Of a DNA stretch of 64,000 bases, positions 27,275 through 35,546 are shown piece by piece. Under the pieces are notes generated by a model that was not told the origin of the DNA, searched no databases, and worked only from the letters and a program-made list of their open reading frames with translations. Made by a program: the position numbers and the translations under genes. Position 1 is the first letter of the stretch. Each line of letters begins with the position of its first letter. Source of the DNA: an uncultured Microbacteriaceae bacterium (lineage in GTDB: Bacteria > Actinomycetota > Actinomycetes > Actinomycetales > Microbacteriaceae); contig CALMSL010000121.1 of assembly GCA_937872445.1 (NCBI GenBank), forward strand, positions 1 through 64,000, given 5' to 3'.

Positions 27275-28243
27275 GTGCAGGTTTTCAGGACACGTGAGGA
27301 GATCCCGGCCGGATTCGGGCCGTCCGCGGTCACGGTTGGCAAGTTCGACGGCATCCACCTCGGCCATCACCGGATGATCGACACCCTGCTGAAGGAGGCG
27401 CGCCGCGATGCGCTCGTGCCGGCGGTGCTCACGTTCGACCGGAATCCGCTGAGCGTCCTCGCACCCGACGCCTGCCCGCCATCGCTCGTGAGCAACGCGC
27501 AAAAACTTGAACTCCTCGAACAGCTCGGCGTAGACGCCACCGTCATGCTCACCTTCGATCGCACGTTCAGCGAGCAGGCGCCGGAAGCGTTCGTGGAGGA
27601 CATTCTCGTCCGCGCGCTGGGGGCGAAGGTGGTGTATGTCGGGCCGGATTTCCGTTTCGGGCGCGGAGGCAAGGGCACCGTCGAACTCCTGGAGGAGCTG
27701 GGTACTCGGGACGATTTCGAGGTGCGCCACTTCTCCACCGTGGAACTCGACAACCGGCGCGTGTCGTCCACGTGGGTACGCGAGCTTCTCACGGACGGCA
27801 ACGTCGCGGCAGCCAGGACACTGCTTGGCCGATTCCCCACCGTGCGCGGCACGGTCGTGCGCGGCGCCCAACGCGGCCGGACTCTGGGTTTCCCCACCGC
27901 GAATCTTGCTCAGGAATCCGAGGGGCTGATCCCCGCCGACGGCGTGTACGCCGCGTGGGCCGTCGTGGGCGCCACGCGGTATCCGGCAGCGGTATCCATC
28001 GGCAACAATCCGACGTTCGACGGTGTGGCCGATCGCCAGGTGGAGGCCTACCTGCTCGGCCAGGATTTCGAACCCGTCGAGCTGGACCTCTACGGTGCCG
28101 CGCTCGACGTGCAGTTCGTGGACCGGATCCGGGGCATGGTGGCGTTTGGCACCGTTGAGGAGCTGATTGCCGGGATCGCCGCGGACGTCGACCACGTGAG
28201 CGCCGTGTTGCGGCGCAACCCCACGCCCGATTCCGCGCAATGA
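27275..28243 (+). CDS. Bifunctional riboflavin kinase/FAD synthetase
   Basis: Makes FMN and FAD from riboflavin, about 322 aa. The N-terminal nucleotidyltransferase carries VGKFDGIHLGHHRMI (HxGH-like) and YVGPDFRFGRGGKGT. The C-terminal flavokinase begins around residue 190 with GRTLGFPTANL and contains SIGNNPTF. GTG 27275 follows the preceding stop by one base. Its stop overlaps the MFS start (ATGA). Confidence 0.95.
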   Translation: MQVFRTREEIPAGFGPSAVTVGKFDGIHLGHHRMIDTLLKEARRDALVPAVLTFDRNPLSVLAPDACPPSLVSNAQKLELLEQLGVDATVMLTFDRTFSEQAPEAFVEDILVRALGAKVVYVGPDFRFGRGGKGTVELLEELGTRDDFEVRHFSTVELDNRRVSSTWVRELLTDGNVAAARTLLGRFPTVRGTVVRGAQRGRTLGFPTANLAQESEGLIPADGVYAAWAVVGATRYPAAVSIGNNPTFDGVADRQVEAYLLGQDFEPVELDLYGAALDVQFVDRIRGMVAFGTVEELIAGIAADVDHVSAVLRRNPTPDSAQ

Positions 28244-29496
28244 CCGCGCCCGTCCCTCCGCGATCGGGATCGCTGCCGTTGTGGACTGGCCGAACCGTCG
28301 TTCTGCTCGGAATAATCCTGGTGTCGGCGAGCCTGCGAACCGCGGCAACCTCGCTGGCCCCCATTGTGGATGCCGTCGGGAAGGACATTCGACTGGATGC
28401 GCTCGGTCTTGGCGTGCTGGGAATGCTGCCGCCGCTCATGTTCGCGCTCGCGGGGCTCATCGCACCCCGAATGGCCCGGGTCTTCGGTTTGGAATTTTCC
28501 ACGATCCTGGCGGTCGTGGTCATGTTTCTGGGGTTCGCAGCGCGTGCGCTTGCGCCGGAGTACTGGATGTTGTTCGGGGGCACTCTCGCGGCCCTCGCCG
28601 CGGCCGGCGCAGGAAACGTGTTGCTCCCGCCGATCGTCAAACGGTACTTCCCTGACCGCATCGGACTGGTCACCTCGATCTATGCGACCGCGATGGCGGT
28701 CGGAACGGTTCTTCCACCCGCGCTGGCCTTTCCCCTCGCGGACGCCACGGGGTGGCGCGAATCACTCGGGGTGTGGGCGCTGCTGGTGATTCTCAGCCTG
28801 CCGCCCTGGATTGCCGTTCTCGTGCAGCGGCGCCGCACCCAGCGGACGGGTCTTCAGAATCGCGCTCCGGAAGTCGAGGAGCCGGCCGCAGGCATGATGG
28901 GACAGATCTGGCATTCGCGCGTCGCCTGGAGCATTGCGATCGTGTTTTCGATCGCATCCTTTCAGGCGTACTCGCTGTTCGCGTGGTTGCCGAAGCTGCT
29001 CGTCGATCAGGTCGGGGTCGGCAGCATCGAGGCGGGACTGCTGCTGGCATTCTGGGGCCTCATGGGAATGGTGGCGGCGTTTGTCGCGCCGGTGATCGCT
29101 GATCGCCTCGGCGACATCGGATGGGTTCTTCACGTCGGCGGCGCCGGTTTTGTTCTCGGGTACCTTGGGCTGCTGTTCGCGCCGGGGGTGTCCCCGTGGT
29201 TGTGGATCGGGCTCTGCGGGGTGGGGCAGATCGTGTTCCCCACCTGCCTCGCGCTGATCAACCTCCGGACGAGAACGCAGGACGGTTCGATCGCCCTGAG
29301 CGGGTTCGCCCAGGGAGTTGGATACCTTATTGCTGCCCTTGGGCCCGTTTTAGTCGGCATCCTGCACGATCTCACCGACGGCTGGGCTGCGTCGATCATT
29401 CTGCTCGCCGCGACCGCGGCAACCCTTGGCATTTTCGGGATCATCCTGCGAACCCCGCGGTGTGTCGAAGACGAAACGGCGGCGTACCGAAACTGA
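28240..29496 (+). CDS. CynX/NimT-type MFS transporter
   Basis: Twelve-helix major facilitator, about 418 aa, similar to cyanate/nitroimidazole transporter-like proteins. ASLRTAATSLAPI and LDALGLGVLGMLPPLMFALAGLIAPRMAR match the family's first loop. YFPDRIGLVTSIYATAMAVGT is the mid-protein signature. Its start overlaps the ribF stop. The substrate is unknown, and the coupling to ribF hints at export or import of a small metabolite. Confidence 0.85.
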   Translation: MTAPVPPRSGSLPLWTGRTVVLLGIILVSASLRTAATSLAPIVDAVGKDIRLDALGLGVLGMLPPLMFALAGLIAPRMARVFGLEFSTILAVVVMFLGFAARALAPEYWMLFGGTLAALAAAGAGNVLLPPIVKRYFPDRIGLVTSIYATAMAVGTVLPPALAFPLADATGWRESLGVWALLVILSLPPWIAVLVQRRRTQRTGLQNRAPEVEEPAAGMMGQIWHSRVAWSIAIVFSIASFQAYSLFAWLPKLLVDQVGVGSIEAGLLLAFWGLMGMVAAFVAPVIADRLGDIGWVLHVGGAGFVLGYLGLLFAPGVSPWLWIGLCGVGQIVFPTCLALINLRTRTQDGSIALSGFAQGVGYLIAALGPVLVGILHDLTDGWAASIILLAATAATLGIFGIILRTPRCVEDETAAYRN

Positions 29497-29511
29497 GCGC
29501 CCCGGGCTCCC

Positions 29512-30444
29512 TCAGCCCAGCATGCTCGCGCGATGCACGAGCGCCGCCGCACCGATGAGCGGGCCCTCGTCGGACAGTGCGGAAGGAACCACTCGGACTT
29601 TCCTCACGAAACCGAAGGTGCTGTGCTCGTCGACGCCGGCGCGGATGTAATCGAAGAGGTCTGGCGTCACAGTGGAGAATCCACCGCCAATCACGACGAG
29701 GTCGAGATCGGTGAGCGACGCGGCCGAACCAATCGACCGACCGATGGCCCGACCCGCGCGCTCCACTGCCGCTCGCGCGACCGCGTCGCCTTCCGCGTAC
29801 CTTTCCGCAAGGTCCTCCCCGGTGGATCCGGTCCAACCGTGCTCCCTCGCCCAGGCGACGCTGCGTGGGCCCGAAGCGATTGCCTCCAGGCATCCGGTGC
29901 CGCCGCACGCGCACGCGTCGTCGAAGCCGGCGACCTCCACGTGTCCGATGTGGCCGGCGTTGCCGGTCGAGCCCGCCACCGTGCGTCCGCCGAGGATGAG
30001 ACCCCCGCCCACCCCGGTGGACACGACCATCCCCAAAACGTTCGCGTACCCCCGGGCCGCGCCAATCCAGTGTTCGGCGAGCGTGATGCACAGGCCGTCC
30101 ATGCGCAGCGTTATCTCTGTGTGGGGCATCGACTCGGCGAGGAACTCGACGAGGGGGAAATCGCGCCAGGCGGGAAGATTCAACGGTGAGATCCGCCCGT
30201 TTCCCTGGTCGATCGGTCCGGCCGATCCGATACCGACGCCGAGGAGGGCAGCACCGTCCGGGAGGGCCGCGAGTGCCGCGGTCGAAACGGCTCCGGTCGC
30301 CGAGGCGAGGCTCTGGGTGGTCCCTGCTGCTCCGGTGGGCTGACGGAAACGACTCCCCGCCACCACGTTTCCCGAATCGTCGACGAGCGCAGACTCGACC
30401 TTCGTGCCGCCAATGTCGATGGCAAGTGCAAGGCTCTCGGGCAT
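29512..30444 (-). CDS. ROK family sugar kinase
   Basis: Glucokinase or related ROK kinase, about 310 aa. Phosphate-1 motif LAIDIGGTKVESALV lies at the N-terminus. GVGGGLILGGRTVAGSTGNAGHIGH includes the catalytic aspartate/histidine area, and the zinc motif is CACGGTGCLEAIAS. ATG 30444 has a leaderless -10. It is divergent from the SRPBCC gene and convergent with the MFS gene. The sugar cannot be assigned. Confidence 0.88.
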   Translation of the reverse strand: MPESLALAIDIGGTKVESALVDDSGNVVAGSRFRQPTGAAGTTQSLASATGAVSTAALAALPDGAALLGVGIGSAGPIDQGNGRISPLNLPAWRDFPLVEFLAESMPHTEITLRMDGLCITLAEHWIGAARGYANVLGMVVSTGVGGGLILGGRTVAGSTGNAGHIGHVEVAGFDDACACGGTGCLEAIASGPRSVAWAREHGWTGSTGEDLAERYAEGDAVARAAVERAGRAIGRSIGSAASLTDLDLVVIGGGFSTVTPDLFDYIRAGVDEHSTFGFVRKVRVVPSALSDEGPLIGAAALVHRASMLG

Positions 30445-30450
30445 GCTCCG

Positions 30451-30456
30451 AGCCTA
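30451..30456 (-). promoter_or_regulatory. -10 of leaderless ROK kinase gene
   Basis: Minus-strand TAGGCT lies 6 nt before ATG 30444. Confidence 0.5.
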
Positions 30457-30472
30457 TTGGGGTGGCTGCGCG

Positions 30473-30478
30473 TAGTGT
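30473..30478 (+). promoter_or_regulatory. -10 of leaderless SRPBCC gene
   Basis: TAGTGT lies 6 nt before ATG 30485. Confidence 0.5.
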
Positions 30479-30484
30479 GACAAT

Positions 30485-30970
30485 ATGACCCCCGATTTCG
30501 TCGAACTCGAGTTTGTGAGGCGGTTTGAGTTCCCGCCGGCAATTGTGTTCGACGCGCTCGTGGACCCGGATCTCATCGCCGGATGGCTCGCACACGCCTT
30601 CGTCGGGAGGACCGTGGGGTCTCCCTATGATTTGGTGTGGCTCACGAGTTCCAGTTTTCCGCCGACCCGCGGCACGATAACGGTGTTCGATGAGCCGCAG
30701 GCGCTCGCGGTGGAGACCGATAATCGCGGGCGGTTCCAGTTCCTGTTGGCGGCGAGCGATGGAGGGCCCCGCGGAACGAGCACCATTCTCACGACCCAGG
30801 TCGGGGTGTCGGTAGACCCCGCGTTCCTCCCGCGCGTGGCGGCGGATTGGCAAAGCAGCCTGGATCAACTCGATGCCCTGCTTCGCGGGCACCCGGTGGA
30901 TTGGGACAACTGGGATCGGGACCGGTCCGGCGCGTGGCGTGAATACCTCACCGCCGCGGGCGGGCGCTGA
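30485..30970 (+). CDS. SRPBCC/AHSA1-like protein
   Basis: About 161 aa with the START-like fold typical of activator of Hsp90 ATPase homologues. VRRFEFPPAIVFDALVDPDLIAGWL at the N-terminus and the C-terminal helix DWQSSLDQLDALLRG match the family. It probably binds a hydrophobic ligand in the cytoplasm. It stands alone between the ROK gene and the deo operon. Confidence 0.75.
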   Translation: MTPDFVELEFVRRFEFPPAIVFDALVDPDLIAGWLAHAFVGRTVGSPYDLVWLTSSSFPPTRGTITVFDEPQALAVETDNRGRFQFLLAASDGGPRGTSTILTTQVGVSVDPAFLPRVAADWQSSLDQLDALLRGHPVDWDNWDRDRSGAWREYLTAAGGR

Positions 30971-31018
30971 ACGGCGGACGCCGCTGCCGTTCATTCGCGC
31001 AGTGTTGCGGAGTCCAAG

Positions 31019-31041
31019 TGCTCATATGAGCAAAAAGCTCA
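31019..31041. promoter_or_regulatory. Operator candidate of deo operon
   Basis: A perfect 14-bp palindrome TGCTCATATGAGCA (31019-31032) overlaps a second dyad TGAGC-AAAAA-GCTCA (31027-31041). It lies 55 bp before the SorC/DeoR gene and is a strong candidate binding site for that regulator. The identity of the binder is inference. Confidence 0.6.
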
Positions 31042-31095
31042 ACGGATGTTGAAAAGCCACCGTGGCGCGCCTAGCGTAGAGGTGAGGAGGCAGAC

Positions 31096-32040
31096 ATGCC
31101 ATCGAGCGCCACAGCGGACACCGAGCTGCTCACGGTCCGTATCGCCGAGCTCTACTACGACGAAAACAAGACGCAGGATGAGATCGGCGCGCTCCTCGGG
31201 GTAACCCGGTGGAAGGTGGGCCGGCTGCTGACCCAGGCGCGCGAGCGCGGGATCGTGCGCATCGAAATCATGCATCCGCGGGCCCGCCGCCTCGGCATCG
31301 AGCGCGAGCTTCGCGAACGATTCGACCTGAAGGATGCCGTGGTCGTTCCGGTGGCGGACGACACGCCGTCGCGCGTGGCGCAGGCCGCCGCGGACTACCT
31401 CACGGCGCTGCGCCCCGTGCCGCGTACCCTCGGCATCAGCTGGGGCAGAACGCTGGATAGCGTCGCCGACCACCTGGGCCACGGGTGGGCTACCGGGGTC
31501 ACGGTCGTGCAGATCAATGGGGGAGTGAGCCTCAACCGCCGGCCGGGAACCGCATCCACGACGGCGGCCGAGATCGCCCAGAAGGGCGGCGGCCACCCGA
31601 TCCTCTTGCCGAGCCCCGCTATTCTCGAACGACTCGAAACCGCCAGGGCGATTTCCACCGACCGAACGGTCGCGGCGGTGTTGAATCGCGCGTCGGAAGC
31701 CACTGCCTACCTGTACAGCGCGGGAGTGGCCGACTCCTCGTCGGTTCTCGTGGACAGCGGCTACCTCACGCCGGAGGATGTCGCAGAGCTCGTGCGCAAG
31801 GGTGCGGTCGGCGATGTCGTCGGCCGCTACATCGACGCGAACGGAAACCCGGTCGACCCCGGGCTGGATGAACGTACAGTGGGACTAGGGCTCGACCAGC
31901 TGCGCGCGGCGGAAACGGCGATCTTCGTGGTTGCCGGCGAAGCGAAGCACGACATCGCGCGCACGGTCGTGACGAGCAAACTGTGCAGCATCATCGTCAC
32001 CGACGAGTCCACAGCGGCAGCACTTCTGGAGGAACAATGA
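31096..32040 (+). CDS. SorC/DeoR-type sugar-responsive regulator
   Basis: Transcription factor of about 314 aa. An N-terminal helix-turn-helix (TQDEIGALLGVTRWKVGRLLTQARERGIVRIEI) is followed by a SorC-type sugar-phosphate-binding domain with NGGVSLNRRPGTAS and GDVVGRYIDANGNPV. GAGGAGG precedes the start. Its stop overlaps deoC (ATGA). By position it is the regulator of the deoxyribose operon, probably responding to deoxyribose-5-phosphate, as DeoR does in Bacillus. Confidence 0.88.
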   Translation: MPSSATADTELLTVRIAELYYDENKTQDEIGALLGVTRWKVGRLLTQARERGIVRIEIMHPRARRLGIERELRERFDLKDAVVVPVADDTPSRVAQAAADYLTALRPVPRTLGISWGRTLDSVADHLGHGWATGVTVVQINGGVSLNRRPGTASTTAAEIAQKGGGHPILLPSPAILERLETARAISTDRTVAAVLNRASEATAYLYSAGVADSSSVLVDSGYLTPEDVAELVRKGAVGDVVGRYIDANGNPVDPGLDERTVGLGLDQLRAAETAIFVVAGEAKHDIARTVVTSKLCSIIVTDESTAAALLEEQ

Positions 32041-33050
32041 CCATCGACCAATCCGTTGCACTCGCACCGGCATCCCGGGCGATTCACCTCATCGGCACGG
32101 ACCTCACCGAGAAGAGCCTGAAACTCCACCTCGACGGCCTCTCCGGCGTCGACGCGGTCGGACTCGAGTCTCGTGCGGCCGGGCTCGCCACCCGGTCGAT
32201 CAAGACGACCTCCAAAGTGTGGGCGCTCGACACGATCATCCGGCTCATCGACCTCACCACCCTCGAAGGGGCGGACACCCCGGGCAAGGTTCAGTCGCTC
32301 GTGGCGAAAGCCATGAACCCCGACCCGAGCGACCCGACCACACCGCGCGTCGCCGCCGTGTGCGTGTACGGCGACCTCGTCGCGGACGCCGTCGCGGCGC
32401 TCGGCAGCGCGCACGCCGCCGGTGGTCCCACCGGTATCAACGTCGCCGCGGTCGCGACCGCGTTCCCGAGCGGGCGGGCTTCGCTCGCCGTGAAACTCGC
32501 TGACACGGCGGAAGCCGTCGCCGCCGGTGCGGACGAGATCGACATGGTCATCGACCGCGGAGCGTTCCTCTCCGGACGCTACGGTCTCGTGTTCGAGCAA
32601 ATCGTCGCGGTCAAGGAAGCGTGCCGACGCGCGGGCGGCAGCTACGCGCACCTCAAGGTCATTCTGGAAACCGGCGAGCTGAACACGTACGACAACGTGC
32701 GCCGCGCGTCCTGGCTTGCCATTCTCGCCGGGGCCGACTTCATCAAGACCTCCACGGGCAAGGTGCAGCCGGCGGCGACCCTTCCCGTCACTCTGCTCAT
32801 GCTGCAGGTCGTCGGCGACTGGTACCGCCTCACGGGCGAGCGGATCGGGGTGAAGCCGGCGGGCGGCATCCGCTCGTCGAAGGACGCGATCCGCTATCTC
32901 GTGACGGTCGCGGAAACCGTCGGCGAGGAGTGGCTCGACCCGCACCTGTTCCGATTTGGGGCATCGAGCCTGCTGAACGACGTGCTGCTGCAGCGCCAGA
33001 AAATCACCACAGGCCACTACAGCGGCCCCGACTACGTCACGATCGATTAG
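32037..33050 (+). CDS. Deoxyribose-phosphate aldolase
   Basis: Class I aldolase splitting 2-deoxyribose-5-phosphate into acetaldehyde and glyceraldehyde-3-phosphate, about 337 aa. The long form resembles the eukaryotic-type enzyme rather than the ~260-aa E. coli one. The Schiff-base lysine lies in GADFIKTSTGK, and the second conserved lysine in KPAGGIRSSKDAI. GADEIDMVIDRGAFLSG is also typical. It is coupled to the regulator and followed 8 bp later by the aldehyde dehydrogenase that would remove acetaldehyde. Confidence 0.93.
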   Translation: MTIDQSVALAPASRAIHLIGTDLTEKSLKLHLDGLSGVDAVGLESRAAGLATRSIKTTSKVWALDTIIRLIDLTTLEGADTPGKVQSLVAKAMNPDPSDPTTPRVAAVCVYGDLVADAVAALGSAHAAGGPTGINVAAVATAFPSGRASLAVKLADTAEAVAAGADEIDMVIDRGAFLSGRYGLVFEQIVAVKEACRRAGGSYAHLKVILETGELNTYDNVRRASWLAILAGADFIKTSTGKVQPAATLPVTLLMLQVVGDWYRLTGERIGVKPAGGIRSSKDAIRYLVTVAETVGEEWLDPHLFRFGASSLLNDVLLQRQKITTGHYSGPDYVTID

Positions 33051-33058
33051 GAGCCACC

Positions 33059-34582
33059 ATGTCTTTCCTCGAATACGCTCCGGCCCCGGAGTCCACGAGC
33101 ATCCTGCACCTGAAGAAAAGCTATGGCCTGTTCATCGACGGCGAATTCCGGGACGGGCACGGCACACCGTTCACGACGATCTCCCCGGCGGACGAATCGC
33201 CGATCGCGCAGGTCTCGAATGCGAACGCCGCCGACATCGACACCGCGGTGGCTGCAGCCCGCCGCGCCTACGACAAGGTGTGGTCGCGGATGAGCGGCAA
33301 GGATCGCGGAAAATACCTGTTCCGCATCGCGCGCCTCGTGCAGGAGCGCACGCGCGAGCTCGCCGTGGCGGAGAGCCTCGACAACGGCAAACCCATCAAG
33401 GAAAGCCGCGACGTGGATGTTCCGCTCGTGGCGGCCTGGTTCTTCTACTACGCCGGTTGGGCCGACAAGCTCGACCACGCGGGCCTCGGCCCCGCCCCGA
33501 CGTCGCTCGGCGTGGCCGCGCAGGTGATCCCGTGGAACTTCCCGCTGCTCATGCTCGCATGGAAGATCGCGCCGGCGCTCGCCGCCGGAAACACCGTCGT
33601 GCTGAAGCCCGCGGAGACCACTCCGCTGTCCGCACTCATTTTCGCCGAGATCCTGCAGCAGGCGGATCTGCCGGCCGGCGTCGTGAACATCGTGACAGGC
33701 GCTGGCGACACCGGTTCGGCGCTCGTGAACCACCCCGACGTGAACAAGGTCGCGTTCACCGGCTCGACGGCGGTGGGGAGGGCGATCGCGAAGTCGACCG
33801 CGGGGACGGCCAAGAAACTCACGCTCGAACTCGGCGGCAAAGCCGCAAACATCGTGTTCGACGACGCCCCGATGGATCAGGCGGTCGAGGGCATCGTGAA
33901 CGGCATTTTCTTCAACCAGGGCCACGTGTGCTGCGCCGGCAGCCGGCTGCTCGTGCAGGAGAACATCCACGACGAAGTGCTCGATCGGCTCAAGCACCGC
34001 CTGTCGACGCTGCGGATGGGCGATCCTTTGGACAAGAACACCGACATCGGGGCGATCAACTCCATGGCGCAGCTCGAACGCATCCGCGCGCTGTCCCAGG
34101 TCGGTGAGGAGGAGGGCGCGACACGGTGGACCGCGGAGTGCGCAATCCCCGCAAAGGGCTTCTGGTTCGCACCGACGATCTTCACGAACGTGGAGACGAG
34201 CCACCGGATCGCGCGCGAGGAGATCTTCGGGCCCGTGCTGTCCGTGCTCACGTTCCGCACGCCTGCCGAGGCGATCGCGAAGGCGAACAACACCCCGTAC
34301 GGCCTCTCCGCCGGAATCTGGAGCGACAAGGGCAGCCGCATTCTCGGGGTTGCCGACAAGCTCAAGGCCGGCGTGGTGTGGGCGAACACGTTCAACCGGT
34401 TCGACCCGGCGAGCCCGTTCGGCGGGTACAAGGAGTCCGGCTACGGCCGGGAGGGCGGCCGCCACGGGCTCGGCGCGTACCTGCAGTCCGGATGGCATGC
34501 ACCGGCGCAGAAATCGTTGCCCGCGAAAGTTGCCGCACCTCCCAAACCGGTCCGCGCCGCGAAGAAGGGGGCATCGAAATGA
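33059..34582 (+). CDS. Aldehyde dehydrogenase (catalytic half of an ALDH16-like pair)
   Basis: NAD(P)-dependent aldehyde dehydrogenase, about 507 aa. VIPWNFPLLMLAWKIAPALAAGN and KPAETTPLSAL form the cofactor site, FTGSTAVGR follows, and LELGGKAANIVFDD holds the catalytic glutamate. The nucleophilic cysteine lies in QGHVCCAGSR. EEIFGPVLSV and FGGYKESGYGREGG complete the fold. A short Ala/Pro/Lys tail ends the protein. Its stop overlaps the next gene. It likely oxidises the acetaldehyde made by DeoC. Confidence 0.9.
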   Translation: MSFLEYAPAPESTSILHLKKSYGLFIDGEFRDGHGTPFTTISPADESPIAQVSNANAADIDTAVAAARRAYDKVWSRMSGKDRGKYLFRIARLVQERTRELAVAESLDNGKPIKESRDVDVPLVAAWFFYYAGWADKLDHAGLGPAPTSLGVAAQVIPWNFPLLMLAWKIAPALAAGNTVVLKPAETTPLSALIFAEILQQADLPAGVVNIVTGAGDTGSALVNHPDVNKVAFTGSTAVGRAIAKSTAGTAKKLTLELGGKAANIVFDDAPMDQAVEGIVNGIFFNQGHVCCAGSRLLVQENIHDEVLDRLKHRLSTLRMGDPLDKNTDIGAINSMAQLERIRALSQVGEEEGATRWTAECAIPAKGFWFAPTIFTNVETSHRIAREEIFGPVLSVLTFRTPAEAIAKANNTPYGLSAGIWSDKGSRILGVADKLKAGVVWANTFNRFDPASPFGGYKESGYGREGGRHGLGAYLQSGWHAPAQKSLPAKVAAPPKPVRAAKKGASK

Positions 34583-35451
34583 GCGCCCACCTCACGATCC
34601 CGAAAACCTACAAGCTGTACATCGGCGGCGCATTCCCGCGCAGCGAATCCGGTCGCACCTACGAAGTGGCCACACGCAAGGGCGCGTTCCTCGCGAACGC
34701 GGCGAAGGCGAGCCGCAAGGACGCGCGGGACTCCGTCGTCGCCGCGCGGGCCGCGGTATCCGGCTGGTCGGGGGCTACCGCCTACAACCGGGGACAAGTG
34801 CTCTACCGCATCGCCGAGCTCCTCGAGGGCCGCCGAGCGCAGTTCGTGGACGAGCTTCGCGCCGGCGGCGGCCTCACCGAGGCGCAGGCCCAGCGCGAGG
34901 TCGACACCGCGATCGATGTCTGGGTCTGGTACGCCGGATGGGCGGACAAGTACCTGCAGGTGACCGGCAACGGCAACGCCGTGAGCGGGCCGTACTTCAA
35001 CATTTCAACGCCGGAGCCCACCGGCGTCGTCGCGATGGTTGCCCCGCAGAACCCGGACGTGAAGGGCACCGGCCTGCTCGGCCTCGTCTCGGTCATCGCC
35101 CCGGCGCTCGTGAGCGGAAACACGGTCGTCGTGATCGCGAACGAGGCGGTGCCGTTGCCGGCGATCAGCCTGGCCGAGGTGATCTCCACGAGCGATGTGC
35201 CGGGCGGCGTGGTCAACATCCTGACCGGTTCGCCGGCCGAGATCGCGCCGTGGCTCGCGAGCCACGCGGATGTGAACGCACTGGACCTGGCCGGTGCAGG
35301 CGACCTGGACTGGATCGACCTGCAGATTGCCGCCGCGGACACCCTGAAGCGCGTGCTGCCGCCGGAAGCCGGTGTTCCGGCACCCGCCGTGGACCGCATC
35401 CAGTTCTTCACCGAGACGAAGACGGTGTGGCACCCGAAGGGCATCATTTAG
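34579..35451 (+). CDS. Truncated ALDH-like protein (non-catalytic half of an ALDH16-like pair)
   Basis: About 290 aa, roughly 60 percent of a normal aldehyde dehydrogenase. The N-terminal and Rossmann regions are present (YKLYIGGAFPRSESG, GVVAMVAPQNPDVKG, SGNTVVVIANEAVPLP, GGVVNILTG). The whole catalytic domain with its glutamate and cysteine is missing; after NALDLAGAG the chain runs straight to a C-terminal tail FFTETKTVWHPKG. It overlaps the full-length ALDH by ATGA. The combined length (about 797 aa) and order match ALDH16 proteins, whose second domain lacks catalytic parts. It probably serves as a partner or oligomerisation subunit. It ends the deo operon. Confidence 0.8.
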   Translation: MSAHLTIPKTYKLYIGGAFPRSESGRTYEVATRKGAFLANAAKASRKDARDSVVAARAAVSGWSGATAYNRGQVLYRIAELLEGRRAQFVDELRAGGGLTEAQAQREVDTAIDVWVWYAGWADKYLQVTGNGNAVSGPYFNISTPEPTGVVAMVAPQNPDVKGTGLLGLVSVIAPALVSGNTVVVIANEAVPLPAISLAEVISTSDVPGGVVNILTGSPAEIAPWLASHADVNALDLAGAGDLDWIDLQIAAADTLKRVLPPEAGVPAPAVDRIQFFTETKTVWHPKGII

Positions 35452-35546
35452 GTCGAAGTACGGCCGGTCGGCGATCGCGCGCGCGGGCGGGTTCGAAAAT
35501 TACTGGAATTTCGGACAGGAGTTCCAGTACCCTGTTCTGATTGGGG

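Noticed and set aside
29441..30994. 517-codon minus-strand frame over the ROK and SRPBCC genes
   Set aside because: Arg/Gly/Pro-rich shadow frame of the ROK kinase gene; the real frame has complete ROK motifs.
34579..35451. Pseudogene call for the short ALDH
   Set aside because: The frame is intact, translationally coupled and keeps a conserved C-terminal tail; a truncated but functional subunit is more likely than decay.
34104..35540. 478-codon plus-strand frame across both ALDH genes
   Set aside because: Arg-rich out-of-frame product; the true ALDH frames have family motifs and ATGA coupling.
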